Source: Aureimonas sp. AU12
Lineage (GTDB): Bacteria; Pseudomonadota; Alphaproteobacteria; Rhizobiales; Rhizobiaceae
Reading direction: 5' to 3'
NCBI RefSeq assembly: GCF_001463705.1
Contig: NZ_BBWH01000033.1
Location: forward strand, 1-64,000
Length of the DNA: 64,000 bases
In this document: positions 10,491-19,470 of the stretch, piece after piece
How the letters are laid out: each line of letters starts with the position of its first letter
How positions within the stretch are numbered: position 1 is the stretch's first letter
Notes under the pieces: model-generated
Told to the model about the DNA's origin: nothing
The model's database searches: none
What the model saw: only the letters and a program-made list of their open reading frames with translations
Translations under genes and position numbers: made by a program

Positions 10491-11453
10491 ATGTCCCCTT
10501 TCGCCGCGATCGCCGCAGCTCTCCTCCTCACCTTCGCGATGCCCGTCGGCGCGGTCAGCCTCGTGCCGCCCGGCAACCGCAATGCCGAGCAGCCCGCGGT
10601 ACCCGGCGGCTCGACCGCGCGCACGAAGGCGACGCGCTCAAGCTTCGACGCCAAGTACGAGAAGATCCGCGCGCTTCTGGCGGGAAACAAGGACCTGCAG
10701 GAGAAGATCCGCACGGCGGCGCGGGCCTACGGCATCCGCCCCATCCACATCGCGGGGGCGCTGGTCGGCGAGCACACCTACAATGTCGACGCGCTCGATC
10801 GGCTGCAGACCTATTACGTCAAGGCCATGTCCTACATGAATTCGGGCGTCGCCTTCGCCTATGCGGGCGAGCCGATCGAGGACTTCCTCGCCCGCCCGCA
10901 GTTCGGCGTCTGCGACGTCGACGGCGCCAGCGACACCGCCCTCTGGTCCTGCCGCGAGCGGGTCTTCGACGCCGCCTTCCGGGGCCGCGCGGTGGAGGGG
11001 CGCTCCTATCCCGCCAACCGCTTCGGCGCGGTGTTCTTCCAGCCCTTCTATGCCGGCCAGACCTTCGGCCTCGGCCAACTCAACCCGCTGACGGCGCTGT
11101 CGGTCTCCGACATCGTCCACCGCGTCTCCGGCTATCCCGAGCTCGACATGCGCGAGGCCGGCGAGGTCTATGCGGCGATCATGGATCCCGACAAGACGCT
11201 GGCCTACATGGCCGCCGTCATCCGCTCCTCGATCGAGGCCTATCGTGACATCGCCGGCTTCGACATCTCGGGCAATCCCGGCCTCGTCGCGACGCTCTAC
11301 AATGTCGGCGATCCCGTCGGCCGCGCCCGCGCCCTGAAAGCCGACAACGAGCGCAACCGCGCTGCGGGACGCGCGCCCCGCCTGCCGGAAGAGAACTATT
11401 ACGGCTGGCTGGTGAACGACCGGATCGAAGATCTCAGCGCGATCTTCCCCTGA
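10491..11453 (+). CDS. DUF1402 family exported protein
   Basis: A 320-residue protein with an N-terminal signal peptide (hydrophobic core AAIAAALLLTFAMPVGAVS) and the conserved body of the DUF1402 family found in Rhizobiales. Recognisable stretches include HIAGALVGEHTYNVDALDR and GQTFGLGQLNPLTAL. The latter recalls lytic transglycosylase-like folds, which is only a weak analogy. It is probably periplasmic. The ATG at 10491 directly precedes the signal peptide; a longer in-frame extension upstream has no homology and covers a parS-like site. Function is unknown. Confidence 0.85.
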   Translation: MSPFAAIAAALLLTFAMPVGAVSLVPPGNRNAEQPAVPGGSTARTKATRSSFDAKYEKIRALLAGNKDLQEKIRTAARAYGIRPIHIAGALVGEHTYNVDALDRLQTYYVKAMSYMNSGVAFAYAGEPIEDFLARPQFGVCDVDGASDTALWSCRERVFDAAFRGRAVEGRSYPANRFGAVFFQPFYAGQTFGLGQLNPLTALSVSDIVHRVSGYPELDMREAGEVYAAIMDPDKTLAYMAAVIRSSIEAYRDIAGFDISGNPGLVATLYNVGDPVGRARALKADNERNRAAGRAPRLPEENYYGWLVNDRIEDLSAIFP

Positions 11454-11459
11454 GCCGCG

Positions 11460-12179
11460 TCAGCGCGCGTCCGGTCTACCGAGAACTCCACGTCCATCAT
11501 GATCCAACGGATGCAGGACGAGGCGTCCCTCCCGCTCGCGATCCTCGAACCAGCGGCGCTCGGCCTCCCAGGCATGGCCGTCCCAGCCGGCGAAGCCGAA
11601 GCCGTAGCAGTCGATCCGGGTGTGCGGCGTGGCGACGGTCTCCAGGAGATGGCGCACGGTGAGGAAGCCGGTGCTCGGCGGCGGCGACGGGGTGCCGGGG
11701 GCGTCGCCGCGCTCCGTCGCCAGCAGTCGGCTGCTCGCCTCCTCGAGGGCGCCGGGCAAAAGTTTCACAGGCCGTCCGAGCGCGGCAAGGCGAGCCGCCG
11801 CCTCCTGCGTCCAGTCGTGGTCGCCGGGTGCCGCCCGCTTCTCGGCGTCCGGGCGCGGTGTGCGCAGCGCCGCCTCGCCGGGATGGATCGGGAGCAGGAA
11901 CTCGGCAGCCGCGCGCAACACCGGGCGATCGAGGAAGCCGTGATCGTCGAGCCACTCGCGCATCTGCCCGCCGAAATTGACGAGCACGAGATGGGTGACG
12001 CGCCGGCCCGTCCTGGCGCCGTGGCCGGCGGCATTGTTGAACCGCACCACCCAGTCGGCGGCGTCGATGGCGTCGCGATGGTCGCCGACCTCCGGCGCGT
12101 TGCCGACCACCGCGATCGTGCGTGGCGGCGTCGGAATGTCGTCATGGGCGACGCCGGCAAACAGGGTGATCGGTTTCAT
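11460..12179 (-). CDS. Glycosyltransferase family 29-like (sialyltransferase-like) protein
   Basis: A 239-residue protein with what look like three sialylmotifs: an L-motif (AVVGNAPEVGDHRDAIDAAD followed by WVVRFNNA), an S-type motif (PSTGFLTVRHLL, then IDCYGFGF), and a motif with the conserved His (HAWEAERRWF). Short proteins of this type occur in rhizobia, sometimes labelled urease operon accessory protein. They probably transfer a sugar from a CMP-activated donor, but no bacterial substrate can be deduced here. It stands alone, convergent with the DUF1402 gene (6-bp gap). Confidence 0.72.
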   Translation of the reverse strand: MKPITLFAGVAHDDIPTPPRTIAVVGNAPEVGDHRDAIDAADWVVRFNNAAGHGARTGRRVTHLVLVNFGGQMREWLDDHGFLDRPVLRAAAEFLLPIHPGEAALRTPRPDAEKRAAPGDHDWTQEAAARLAALGRPVKLLPGALEEASSRLLATERGDAPGTPSPPPSTGFLTVRHLLETVATPHTRIDCYGFGFAGWDGHAWEAERRWFEDREREGRLVLHPLDHDGRGVLGRPDAR

Positions 12180-12258
12180 CAGGGCCGGCGGGGTCAGGAG
12201 GTTCGAAGGACGATGCGCGGGTCTTCGCAGGACAGGCCGTCGCCGGTCTGACCCCGCC

Positions 12259-15200
12259 TCACTCCGCCGGTGCCGGCCGCGGGGGGGCCTTGGTCCCGAA
12301 GCTCCAGGGGAAGCGATCCTCCTGGGTCGAGCTCGGCGCCGCACCCTCCGGCGCCCGCTCGGCTTCGGCTGCCTCGGCCTTCGCCTTCGCGCGCTCCGAA
12401 AGGTCGGACCGGTCTTCCCGCTCGCGGCCCCAGAACTTGCCCTTGCGACCCTCGCGCAGCCGCTCGAAGAAGGCGAAGAGCGCCGGCACGATGAAGATGC
12501 CGATGAAGGTCGCCGCCAGCATGCCGCCGATCGCCGCCGTGCCGATGGCGTTGCGCGAAGCCGCCCCCGCCCCCGAGGTCAGGACCAGCGGCACGAGGCC
12601 GAGGATGAAGGCCAGCGCGGTCATCAGCACCGCGCGGAAGCGCTGCTTGGCGCCGACCACCGCCGCCTCGGTGATCTCCATCCCGTCGAGTTCGCGTCGT
12701 TCCTTCGAGAACTCGACGATGAGGATGGCGTTCTTGGCGGCCAGGCCGATCAGCATCACCATGCCGATCTGCGAGTAGATGTTGGAGGAGTAACCGAAGA
12801 GCGCCAGCGCCCCCGCCGCGCCTGCGGCCGCGATGGCGATCGACAGCATGACCGCGAGGGGCTGCAGCCAGCTTTCGTACTGCGCCACGAGGAAGAGATA
12901 GGCGAAGACGAAGGCCAGCGCGAAGGCGATGGTGGTCACCGAGCCCGCCTGCTGCTCCTGATAGGAGGTGCCGGAAAACTGGTAGGAATAGCCCTCGGGT
13001 AGCGTCTCCGCGGCCACCTCCTCCAATGCCGCGAGCGCGGCGCCCGAGGAATATCCCGCCGCCGGCTGGCCGGTGATCTGCGGCGCGGTGAAGAGGTTGA
13101 AGCGCGGCACCGTATACGGGCCGAAGGTCGTGTCGACCGTCACCACCGAGCGCAGCGGCACCATCTGTCCGCTGGCGTTCTTGGCGTAGAGTTCGGCGAT
13201 GTCGGAGGCCGCCGCGCGCGCGTCGGCCTCGGCCTGCAGGCGCACCTGATAGACGCGCCCGTCATAGATGAACTGGTTGACGAAGGTCTCGCCCATCGCG
13301 CTGCCGACAGTGTCGTAGATGTCGGAGACGGTGAGGCCGAGAGTCTCGGCCCGGTCGCGGTCGATCGTCATGTAGAGGCGCGGCACGTCGGCCGAGAAGG
13401 TGGTGCGGGCGCCCTCGATCTCCGGCCGCTCGTTGACGGCCGAGACGAAGGAACTGGCGACCTGCGCCACCTCGGCGGGGTCCTGCCCGCCCTGCGCCAG
13501 CAGTTCGAAGGTGAAGCCGCCGACCGAGCCGAGGCCGGGAATGGGCGGCGGCGGGAAGGCCGCAACCTGGACGCCCGGGATCTGCGCGAAGCGGCCCTGG
13601 AGTTCGCCGAGGATGGTGAAGAGGTCGGGCCGCTCGCCCCAAGGGGTCAGCGTGACGATGCCGAGGCCCCCGGAGGAGCGCTGCGAGGACTGCAGCAGCG
13701 AGTAGCCGGCATTGAGGACGTAGGCGTTGACGCCCTCGGTCTCGCGCAGGATGTCGCCGATCTCCAGCATCGCCTCGGTGGTGCGCTGAAGCGAGGCGCC
13801 GTCGGGGAGCGAGACGTCGAAGAGGATGGCGCCCTGGTCCTCGTCCGGCAGCAGCGTCGAGGGCAGCGCCAGGAACGAGACGGTGGCGACCGCGAACCCG
13901 AGCGCCAGCACGCCGAGCGCGATGAGGACGCGGCGCACGAGAAACTCGACGGAGCGCCCATAGGCGTTGCGGGTGGCGTCCAGCCCCTTGTTGAACCAGC
14001 GCAGCGGCCCCCAGGCGGCGCTGGGCGGACGCAGCATCGTGGCCGCGAGCGCCGGGGTCAGCGTCAGCGCCACGATCGAGGACAGCACCATCGAGATCGA
14101 CAGGGCCAGGCCGAACTGGCGGTAGAGCTGGCCGGACAGGCCGGGCAGGAAGGTGGTGGGCAGGAACACGGCCAGCAGCACGAGCGTCGTCGAGACGATC
14201 GGGCCGGTGATCTCGGCCATGGCGATGCGCGTCGCCTCGACCCGGTCGAGCTTGCGCTCGGTCATCACCCGCTGGACGTTCTCGACCACGAGAATGGCGT
14301 CGTCGACCACGAGACCGATGGCGAGGATCAGCGCCAGCAGCGTGATGACGTTGATGGTGAAGCCGATCACCAAGAGCACCGCAAAGGTGCCGATGAGCGA
14401 GACGGGAATGGCGAGCGCGGGAATGAGCGTCGAGCGCCAGTCCTGCAGGAAGACGAACACCACGACGACGATGATCGCGGCGGTGATCGCCAGCGTCAGG
14501 ATGATCTCGTGGATCGTGGCGTCCACGAACTGGGTGGAATCGTAGATGATCCGGTAGTCGAGCCCGGCGGGGAAGCTGCCCTTCAGGCGCTCAAGCTCGG
14601 CGCGCAGCGCCGTCACGGTCTGCAGCGCGTTGGCGCCGGGCGCCTGGTTGACCTGGATCGTCTTGCCGGGATTGTCGCCGACATAGGAATTGACCGCGTA
14701 GCTCTCCGAGCCGAGCTCGATGCGCGCCACGTCCTTCAGCCGCACGATGGCGCCGTTGGTCTGGGCCCGAACGACGATGTTCTCGAACTGCTCGGCGGTG
14801 TTGAGCTGGCCCTGCGAGGTGACGGTATAGACCACCGCCTGCCCCTCGGGCGCCGGGGCGCCGCCGATCTGGCCGGTGGAGGCCGGCAGGTTCTCGGCGG
14901 CGATGGCGTTGGTGATGTCGGCCGCCGAGATCGAGAGGGCGGCCATGCGCACCGGATCGGTCCACACGCGCATCGAATAGTCGGCATTGCCGATGATGTT
15001 GGCGTCGCCCACGCCGTCGACGCGCTGCAGCGCCGTCACCACGTCGGACGACAGATAGGCGCCGATGTCGATCGTGGAGATCCGCCCGCCCTCGGAATAG
15101 AAGGCGACCGCCATGAGGAAGTTCGGCGAGCGGGAGCGCACCGTCACGCCCTGACGCGTCACCGCCTCGGGCAGCTGCGCGGTGGCGAGCTGGACACGGT

Positions 15201-15528
15201 TGGAGACGTTGACCTGTGCGATGTCGGGATCGGTGCCGATGGCGAAGGTGATGGACAGCGAATAGGTGCCGGAATCCGTCGAGGTCGAGGACATGTAGGT
15301 CATGTTCTCGACGCCGTTGATGGCGCGCTCCAGCGGGTCGCCGACGGCTTGCGCCAGCACCGTGGAATCGGCGCCGGGATAGGTCGCCGAGACCGAGACG
15401 GTCGGCGGGGTGATCTCGGGATATTGCGCCACCGGCAGCACCGCCATGGCGAGAAGCCCGGCGAGCACCACGACGATCGAGATGACGCCCGCAAGACGCG
15501 GGCGGCGGATGAAGGTTTCGGAGATCAT
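12259..15528 (-). CDS. RND multidrug efflux permease, HAE1 family
   Basis: A 1089-residue inner-membrane pump of the AcrB/MexB type. It has an N-terminal helix (RLAGVISIVVVLAGLLAMAV), two large periplasmic loops and a central helix block containing GLVVDDAILVVENVQR (the proton-relay Asp pair) and, later, GLAAKNAILIVEFSKE. The C-terminal 50 residues after the last helix are a charged, Ala/Glu-rich cytosolic tail. It is translated from an ATGA overlap with the upstream adaptor gene and works with it and an outer-membrane channel not encoded here. The exported compounds are unknown. Confidence 0.95.
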   Translation of the reverse strand: MISETFIRRPRLAGVISIVVVLAGLLAMAVLPVAQYPEITPPTVSVSATYPGADSTVLAQAVGDPLERAINGVENMTYMSSTSTDSGTYSLSITFAIGTDPDIAQVNVSNRVQLATAQLPEAVTRQGVTVRSRSPNFLMAVAFYSEGGRISTIDIGAYLSSDVVTALQRVDGVGDANIIGNADYSMRVWTDPVRMAALSISAADITNAIAAENLPASTGQIGGAPAPEGQAVVYTVTSQGQLNTAEQFENIVVRAQTNGAIVRLKDVARIELGSESYAVNSYVGDNPGKTIQVNQAPGANALQTVTALRAELERLKGSFPAGLDYRIIYDSTQFVDATIHEIILTLAITAAIIVVVVFVFLQDWRSTLIPALAIPVSLIGTFAVLLVIGFTINVITLLALILAIGLVVDDAILVVENVQRVMTERKLDRVEATRIAMAEITGPIVSTTLVLLAVFLPTTFLPGLSGQLYRQFGLALSISMVLSSIVALTLTPALAATMLRPPSAAWGPLRWFNKGLDATRNAYGRSVEFLVRRVLIALGVLALGFAVATVSFLALPSTLLPDEDQGAILFDVSLPDGASLQRTTEAMLEIGDILRETEGVNAYVLNAGYSLLQSSQRSSGGLGIVTLTPWGERPDLFTILGELQGRFAQIPGVQVAAFPPPPIPGLGSVGGFTFELLAQGGQDPAEVAQVASSFVSAVNERPEIEGARTTFSADVPRLYMTIDRDRAETLGLTVSDIYDTVGSAMGETFVNQFIYDGRVYQVRLQAEADARAAASDIAELYAKNASGQMVPLRSVVTVDTTFGPYTVPRFNLFTAPQITGQPAAGYSSGAALAALEEVAAETLPEGYSYQFSGTSYQEQQAGSVTTIAFALAFVFAYLFLVAQYESWLQPLAVMLSIAIAAAGAAGALALFGYSSNIYSQIGMVMLIGLAAKNAILIVEFSKERRELDGMEITEAAVVGAKQRFRAVLMTALAFILGLVPLVLTSGAGAASRNAIGTAAIGGMLAATFIGIFIVPALFAFFERLREGRKGKFWGREREDRSDLSERAKAKAEAAEAERAPEGAAPSSTQEDRFPWSFGTKAPPRPAPAE

Positions 15529-17195
15529 CGCGCGGCCGATCCGCCGCCGGTGCCGGCAGTCCCGGTATCGGACGTGCCCGGCGTCGTGGCCCCGCCTGTC
15601 TGGCCGCCGCGAGACTGGCGCCGGGCCTCGGCCTCGGCCTCCGCTTCCGCCGCGCTGAGCGGGCGCACCGTCGCCCCCTCCTTGGCGCTCGCCGAACCGC
15701 GCACGATGACGGTCTCGCCGCCCGACAGGCCGCTCGTCACCGAAGCCATGTTGCCGATCGTCTTGCCGGTGGTGACCGGGCGGCGCTCGACGACGTTCTC
15801 GCCGTTCACCACGAGCACCGAGCGGCCCTCGCGCGAGAGCTGGATCGCGGCCTGCGGGACGACGGGCAGGACCGGCGGGTTCTTCTCGCTCGCCACGAGG
15901 CTGACATTCTGGTTGTCGAGGAGGATGCCGCCGGGATTGGGAAAGGCGATGCGGGCCTCGACCGTGCCGGTCGCCGCGTTCACCGTGTTGCCGACGAAGT
16001 CGAAGCGTCCGTTCGGCTCGTAGTCGGCGCCGTTGGGCAGGCGTAGCGCCAGCCGGAAATCGTCGCCGATCGCGTCGGCGTCCGAGCGCGTGCCGGCATC
16101 CACCGTCTCGGCGCCGGGGGGCGGCGGGGGCGCGCCGGCTGCGGCCGTGCCCTCGGCGGACGCGATGCGCGTGCCCCCGCCAGTGCCGCCGGCGGCGCCC
16201 TCGCTGGGTGCCACAGCGTCGCCCTGGTCTTCACCACCCGGCGCGGCAGCCGCCGCGGTCTCGCCCTCAGCGCCCTCGCCGGCGCCGCCGATCTCACCGT
16301 TGCGGGCGATCGGGGTCTCCTGCGTCTCGCCGACGCCGATGCGCTGCCAGGTGATGAGCTGGCCCTCGCCGATCGGGAAGACGCCCCAGATCGGGTCCAT
16401 CTGCGTCAATGTCGCCAGCTCGCTCGCCGTGGTGGTTGAGACGTAGTTGCCGCGGGTGATGAGCGGGGCCGACATGACGCCGTCGATCGCGGCCTCGATG
16501 CGGGTGTAGGAGAGGTCGAGCTGGGCCTGCGTCACCGCGGCCTCGGCCTGGAGGAGGCTGGCGCGTGCGGTCTCGACCTGCGCCGTGGCGTCGTCGAGCG
16601 TGGCGCGCGCCGTGACGCCGGACTGGGCGAGGCCCCGCTGGCGCTCGAAATTACGCTGCGCCTGCGAGAGCGTCGCCTGCGCGCCTGCCTGCTGCGCCTC
16701 GGCCGAACGCAGCGCCGCTTCGTATTGCGCGGGTTCGATCTGGAAGAGCAGGTCGCCGGCGCGAACCCGCTGGCCGCCGTTGAAAGCGACGTTCTGGATG
16801 TATCCGTCGACGCGCGCGCGCACCGCCACCTGCTCGATCGGCTGGATCGTGCCGATGAAGTCGATCGTGTCGCCGACGGCCTGCGTCTGCACGGTCTCGA
16901 CGATGACCGCCGCCGGCTCGGCCGACGCGCCGGCGACATCGCCCGTGCCCTGTCCGCCACCGTCCGCTGCCTGCTCGTCGCCTTTGCCGCCGCCGAACCA
17001 GCCGGCCATGAAACCGGGCAGCTCGACGCGGCCGATGAGCGGAATGTCGATGCCGGGGGCCTGCGCCGCCGCACCGGTCGCCGCCGGCTCGGCCGCGCCG
17101 CCGGATTGGGCGAGCGCGACGCCGGGCACGGCAAGGAGCGAGCCGAGCACGAGCGCGCTGGCGGCGGAGCGGAAGCGAACGGCTTTCGAGCCCAT
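15525..17195 (-). CDS. RND efflux periplasmic adaptor subunit
   Basis: A 556-residue membrane-fusion protein with a signal peptide (SAASALVLGSLLAVPGVALA), lipoyl halves around TIDFIGTIQPIEQVAVRARV, an alpha-hairpin, a beta-barrel and a membrane-proximal domain. It is much longer than typical adaptors (about 400). The N-terminus has an extra Gly/Ala-rich linker, and about 80 low-complexity residues (roughly 295-375, rich in Ala, Gly, Glu and Pro) are inserted in the beta-barrel. The gene is coupled by a 4-bp overlap to the permease gene. No regulator of the pump adjoins it. Confidence 0.92.
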   Translation of the reverse strand: MGSKAVRFRSAASALVLGSLLAVPGVALAQSGGAAEPAATGAAAQAPGIDIPLIGRVELPGFMAGWFGGGKGDEQAADGGGQGTGDVAGASAEPAAVIVETVQTQAVGDTIDFIGTIQPIEQVAVRARVDGYIQNVAFNGGQRVRAGDLLFQIEPAQYEAALRSAEAQQAGAQATLSQAQRNFERQRGLAQSGVTARATLDDATAQVETARASLLQAEAAVTQAQLDLSYTRIEAAIDGVMSAPLITRGNYVSTTTASELATLTQMDPIWGVFPIGEGQLITWQRIGVGETQETPIARNGEIGGAGEGAEGETAAAAAPGGEDQGDAVAPSEGAAGGTGGGTRIASAEGTAAAGAPPPPPGAETVDAGTRSDADAIGDDFRLALRLPNGADYEPNGRFDFVGNTVNAATGTVEARIAFPNPGGILLDNQNVSLVASEKNPPVLPVVPQAAIQLSREGRSVLVVNGENVVERRPVTTGKTIGNMASVTSGLSGGETVIVRGSASAKEGATVRPLSAAEAEAEAEARRQSRGGQTGGATTPGTSDTGTAGTGGGSAAR

Positions 17196-17353
17196 CGAAG
17201 ATCTCACGTGACGGGAGGCGGCGGCGCGGACGCGCGGCCGGATCGATCGAGCAATTAGGCGCGAATGCAAATGTGGCGAGCCGCACTGCAACGATCACGG
17301 GAAGATGACGCTGCGGCCCATCGTCCTGCGGGCCTGTCGGCGTCGTCCTTGCT

Positions 17354-17749
17354 TCAGCGACGGCGTCGCGCCCGGTTGGCGGCCGCGGCTCGCGCGGCGG
17401 CCTCTTCGAGCAGCGCCAGCAGCGCCCGGTGGTCGGCCGGCGCCAGCAGGCCGATCGTCTCGGCCAGCCGGTTGGCGAGCGCTGTCGCGTCCGGCCCGAG
17501 CCCGGCGGTGTCCACCGTGACCTTGGGATGGGAGAGTTCGGCGAGACGCTGCAACTCCTCCGCCTCGTCCCAGATCACGTTGAGATAGCCGAGGATGCGC
17601 TGGAGGAGGTCCCAGGTCGGACGCCCGCGCCGCCCGTGCTCCAGCGCCGAGAGATAGGCCGAGGAAACGCCGAGCGCCTGCGCCATCTGGCTCTGCGTGA
17701 CGCCGCGCTCGCGCCGCAGTTCGCGCAGGCGCTGGCCGAACGGCGTCAC
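17354..17749 (-). CDS. XRE-family helix-turn-helix regulator
   Basis: A 131-residue protein with an N-terminal Cro/CI-type helix-turn-helix (about residues 5-65, RGVTQSQMAQALGVSSAYLS and EHGRRGRPTWDLLQRILGYL) and an Ala/Arg-rich C-terminus. The start is the GTG at 17749, which overlaps the stop of the upstream smr gene as GTGA. It is the last gene of the timA-mltA-smr run, an arrangement seen in other Rhizobiales. Its targets are unknown. Confidence 0.85.
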   Translation of the reverse strand: MTPFGQRLRELRRERGVTQSQMAQALGVSSAYLSALEHGRRGRPTWDLLQRILGYLNVIWDEAEELQRLAELSHPKVTVDTAGLGPDATALANRLAETIGLLAPADHRALLALLEEAAARAAAANRARRRR

Positions 17750-18330
17750 GGCCGGCGCACCCGCACGTAGAAGGCGCCGTCGCCGCCATGGCCGCGCTCG
17801 GCCGGCTCGAACCCGGCGACGAGCCGGCGGAACTCGGGCGTCGAGAACCAGTGCGGCATGGCGCGTTTCAAGGTGCCGGTGGAGCCGAAGGAGGCGCCGC
17901 GCCCGGTGATCACCAGCACGTGGCGCATGCCGCGCGCCTGCGCGCCCCGCAGGAAGAACAGGAGCGTGCCGTGCGCGGTCGCCTCGGTCTGGCCATGCAG
18001 GTCGATGCGATCGTCGAGCGCGATGCGGCCCTTGCCGATCTTGCGCCGCACCGGCCGCTCGATCGGATGCAGCGGCGCGAAGCCGAGCCCGGGGCGCGGC
18101 GGCGCAAGCGGGGTGGCGCCAGCGGCGACGGGATCGGCGAGCGCGAAGGCGCCTTTCCGCTTGTCGGGTTTGGGGGGCGCCGGGGGCGGAGGCGGCGGAG
18201 GCGGCGGAAACACGGCATCCGGCTCGGCCAGCAGCTCCGGCATGCGCTTGCCCTTCAACGGCACGGCGGAGCGCGCGATCACCGCCCAGAGGCGCGTCTC
18301 GTCGCTCGACAGGGGTCGGCGCTTCCTCAT
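17746..18330 (-). CDS. Smr/MutS2-type domain protein
   Basis: A 194-residue protein. The C-terminal half (about residues 95-190) is an Smr domain with the signatures IDLHGQTEATAH and VITGRGASFGSTGTL; Smr domains are nucleases, often acting on RNA or branched DNA. The N-terminal half is Pro-rich and probably disordered. The ATG at 18330 overlaps the mltA stop (ATGA). It is likely cytoplasmic. The precise nucleic-acid substrate is not known for the stand-alone alphaproteobacterial form. Confidence 0.88.
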   Translation of the reverse strand: MRKRRPLSSDETRLWAVIARSAVPLKGKRMPELLAEPDAVFPPPPPPPPPAPPKPDKRKGAFALADPVAAGATPLAPPRPGLGFAPLHPIERPVRRKIGKGRIALDDRIDLHGQTEATAHGTLLFFLRGAQARGMRHVLVITGRGASFGSTGTLKRAMPHWFSTPEFRRLVAGFEPAERGHGGDGAFYVRVRRP

Positions 18331-19469
18331 GGCCTCGCCCCCTCGCGCGGATGCAGCAGGGTGAAGCGGGCGGCATCGCGGATGCGCCCGGCGAGCGCCC
18401 CCGCCGCCTCGCCCGAGCCGGTGAAGAGATCGCCGCGCGCCGCTCCGAGGATCGCCGAGCCGGTGTCCTGCGCCACGAGAAGCCGGCGGAACGGCGCGCC
18501 GTCCACCTGCAGGCCGGGAGCCTCGACGATCACGGGCGTCCCGAACGTGTGCAGCGTGCGATCGACCGCGAGCGAGGCCATCGCCGTCAACGGCACGCCG
18601 GCGGCGCCGATCGGCCCATGGGGCGTCCCCGCGCCCGGCGCCTCGTCCGGCAGGAGGCGAAAGAAGATGAACGAGCGGTTGCGCTCCAGCAGCGCCCGGC
18701 GCTCGCCGGGATGGGCGGCGAGCCAGCGACGCAGGCCCGCCATGTCGGCCTCCTCCAGCGCCAGCTTGCCCTCGGTCACGAGAACCCGGCCGATCGCGGT
18801 GAAGCGATGGCCGTTCTTGGCGGCATAGCCGACCCGCACGGTGCGACCATCCTCCAGCACGAGGCGCGCCGAACCCTGAACGTGGATGAAGAAGGCGTCG
18901 ACGGGATCGGCGAGCCAGGCGATCTCGAGCCCGCGGCCGGCCAGCGCCCCGGCCTCGATCGCGGCGCGGTCGGGATAGTCGGCAAGGCTTCCATCAGTGA
19001 GGCGCCGGTGAAACGTCGGGGTCGCCGGCGTGGCCGGCTCGCCCTCGTTCTCGATCCGTACGAGGTCGGCAGGCGGGCCGTAGAGCGGCACGCCGAAGCG
19101 CGGCGTTCGGGTCAGCGAGGCTTCGACCAGCGGTTCGTAATAGCCGGTCAGGAAGCCCTCGGCCTCGATCCGCATCGGCTGGAACCAGCGCTCGAAGAAA
19201 CGCCGCGCTTCGTCCTGCGGGATGTCGACGGGCTGCGCCAGCACGGCCGCGGCCGCGCCGGCGAAGCGCGCCGGGCCCAAGCCGAAGCGTCCGGTTTCCG
19301 GCGTTCCCGCGAGAAGTGCGGGCGCGGAGGCGCGGAACGCGGCGAGGGCCGGCCCGGCATGGAAGCCGGACCAGCCCTCGACGGCGTCGAAGCTTACGGG
19401 AGAGAGACTGGGAAGAGACGCGGCGGGCGGAGATGGAACTCCGGGGGCCGGGGCGTCGGGGGACGCCAT
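18327..19469 (-). CDS. mltA: Murein transglycosylase A (MltA)
   Basis: A 380-residue lytic transglycosylase that cleaves glycan strands of peptidoglycan to 1,6-anhydromuramic ends. The MltA domain is seen in LTGYYEPLVEASL, and the 3D domain in the C-terminal third carries the catalytic-Asp region VAQDTGSAILGAARGDLF. No clear lipobox is present at the N-terminus, which is Ala/Pro-rich, so membrane anchoring is uncertain. It starts 1 bp after the timA stop and overlaps smr by 4 bp, so the genes form one operon. Confidence 0.93.
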   Translation of the reverse strand: MASPDAPAPGVPSPPAASLPSLSPVSFDAVEGWSGFHAGPALAAFRASAPALLAGTPETGRFGLGPARFAGAAAAVLAQPVDIPQDEARRFFERWFQPMRIEAEGFLTGYYEPLVEASLTRTPRFGVPLYGPPADLVRIENEGEPATPATPTFHRRLTDGSLADYPDRAAIEAGALAGRGLEIAWLADPVDAFFIHVQGSARLVLEDGRTVRVGYAAKNGHRFTAIGRVLVTEGKLALEEADMAGLRRWLAAHPGERRALLERNRSFIFFRLLPDEAPGAGTPHGPIGAAGVPLTAMASLAVDRTLHTFGTPVIVEAPGLQVDGAPFRRLLVAQDTGSAILGAARGDLFTGSGEAAGALAGRIRDAARFTLLHPREGARP

Positions 19470-19470
19470 G

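Noticed and set aside
17203-17216. Palindrome TCACGTGA upstream of the efflux adaptor as a fifth parS site
   Set aside because: Only the central eight bases match; the flanks needed for ParB (TGTT...AACA) are absent.
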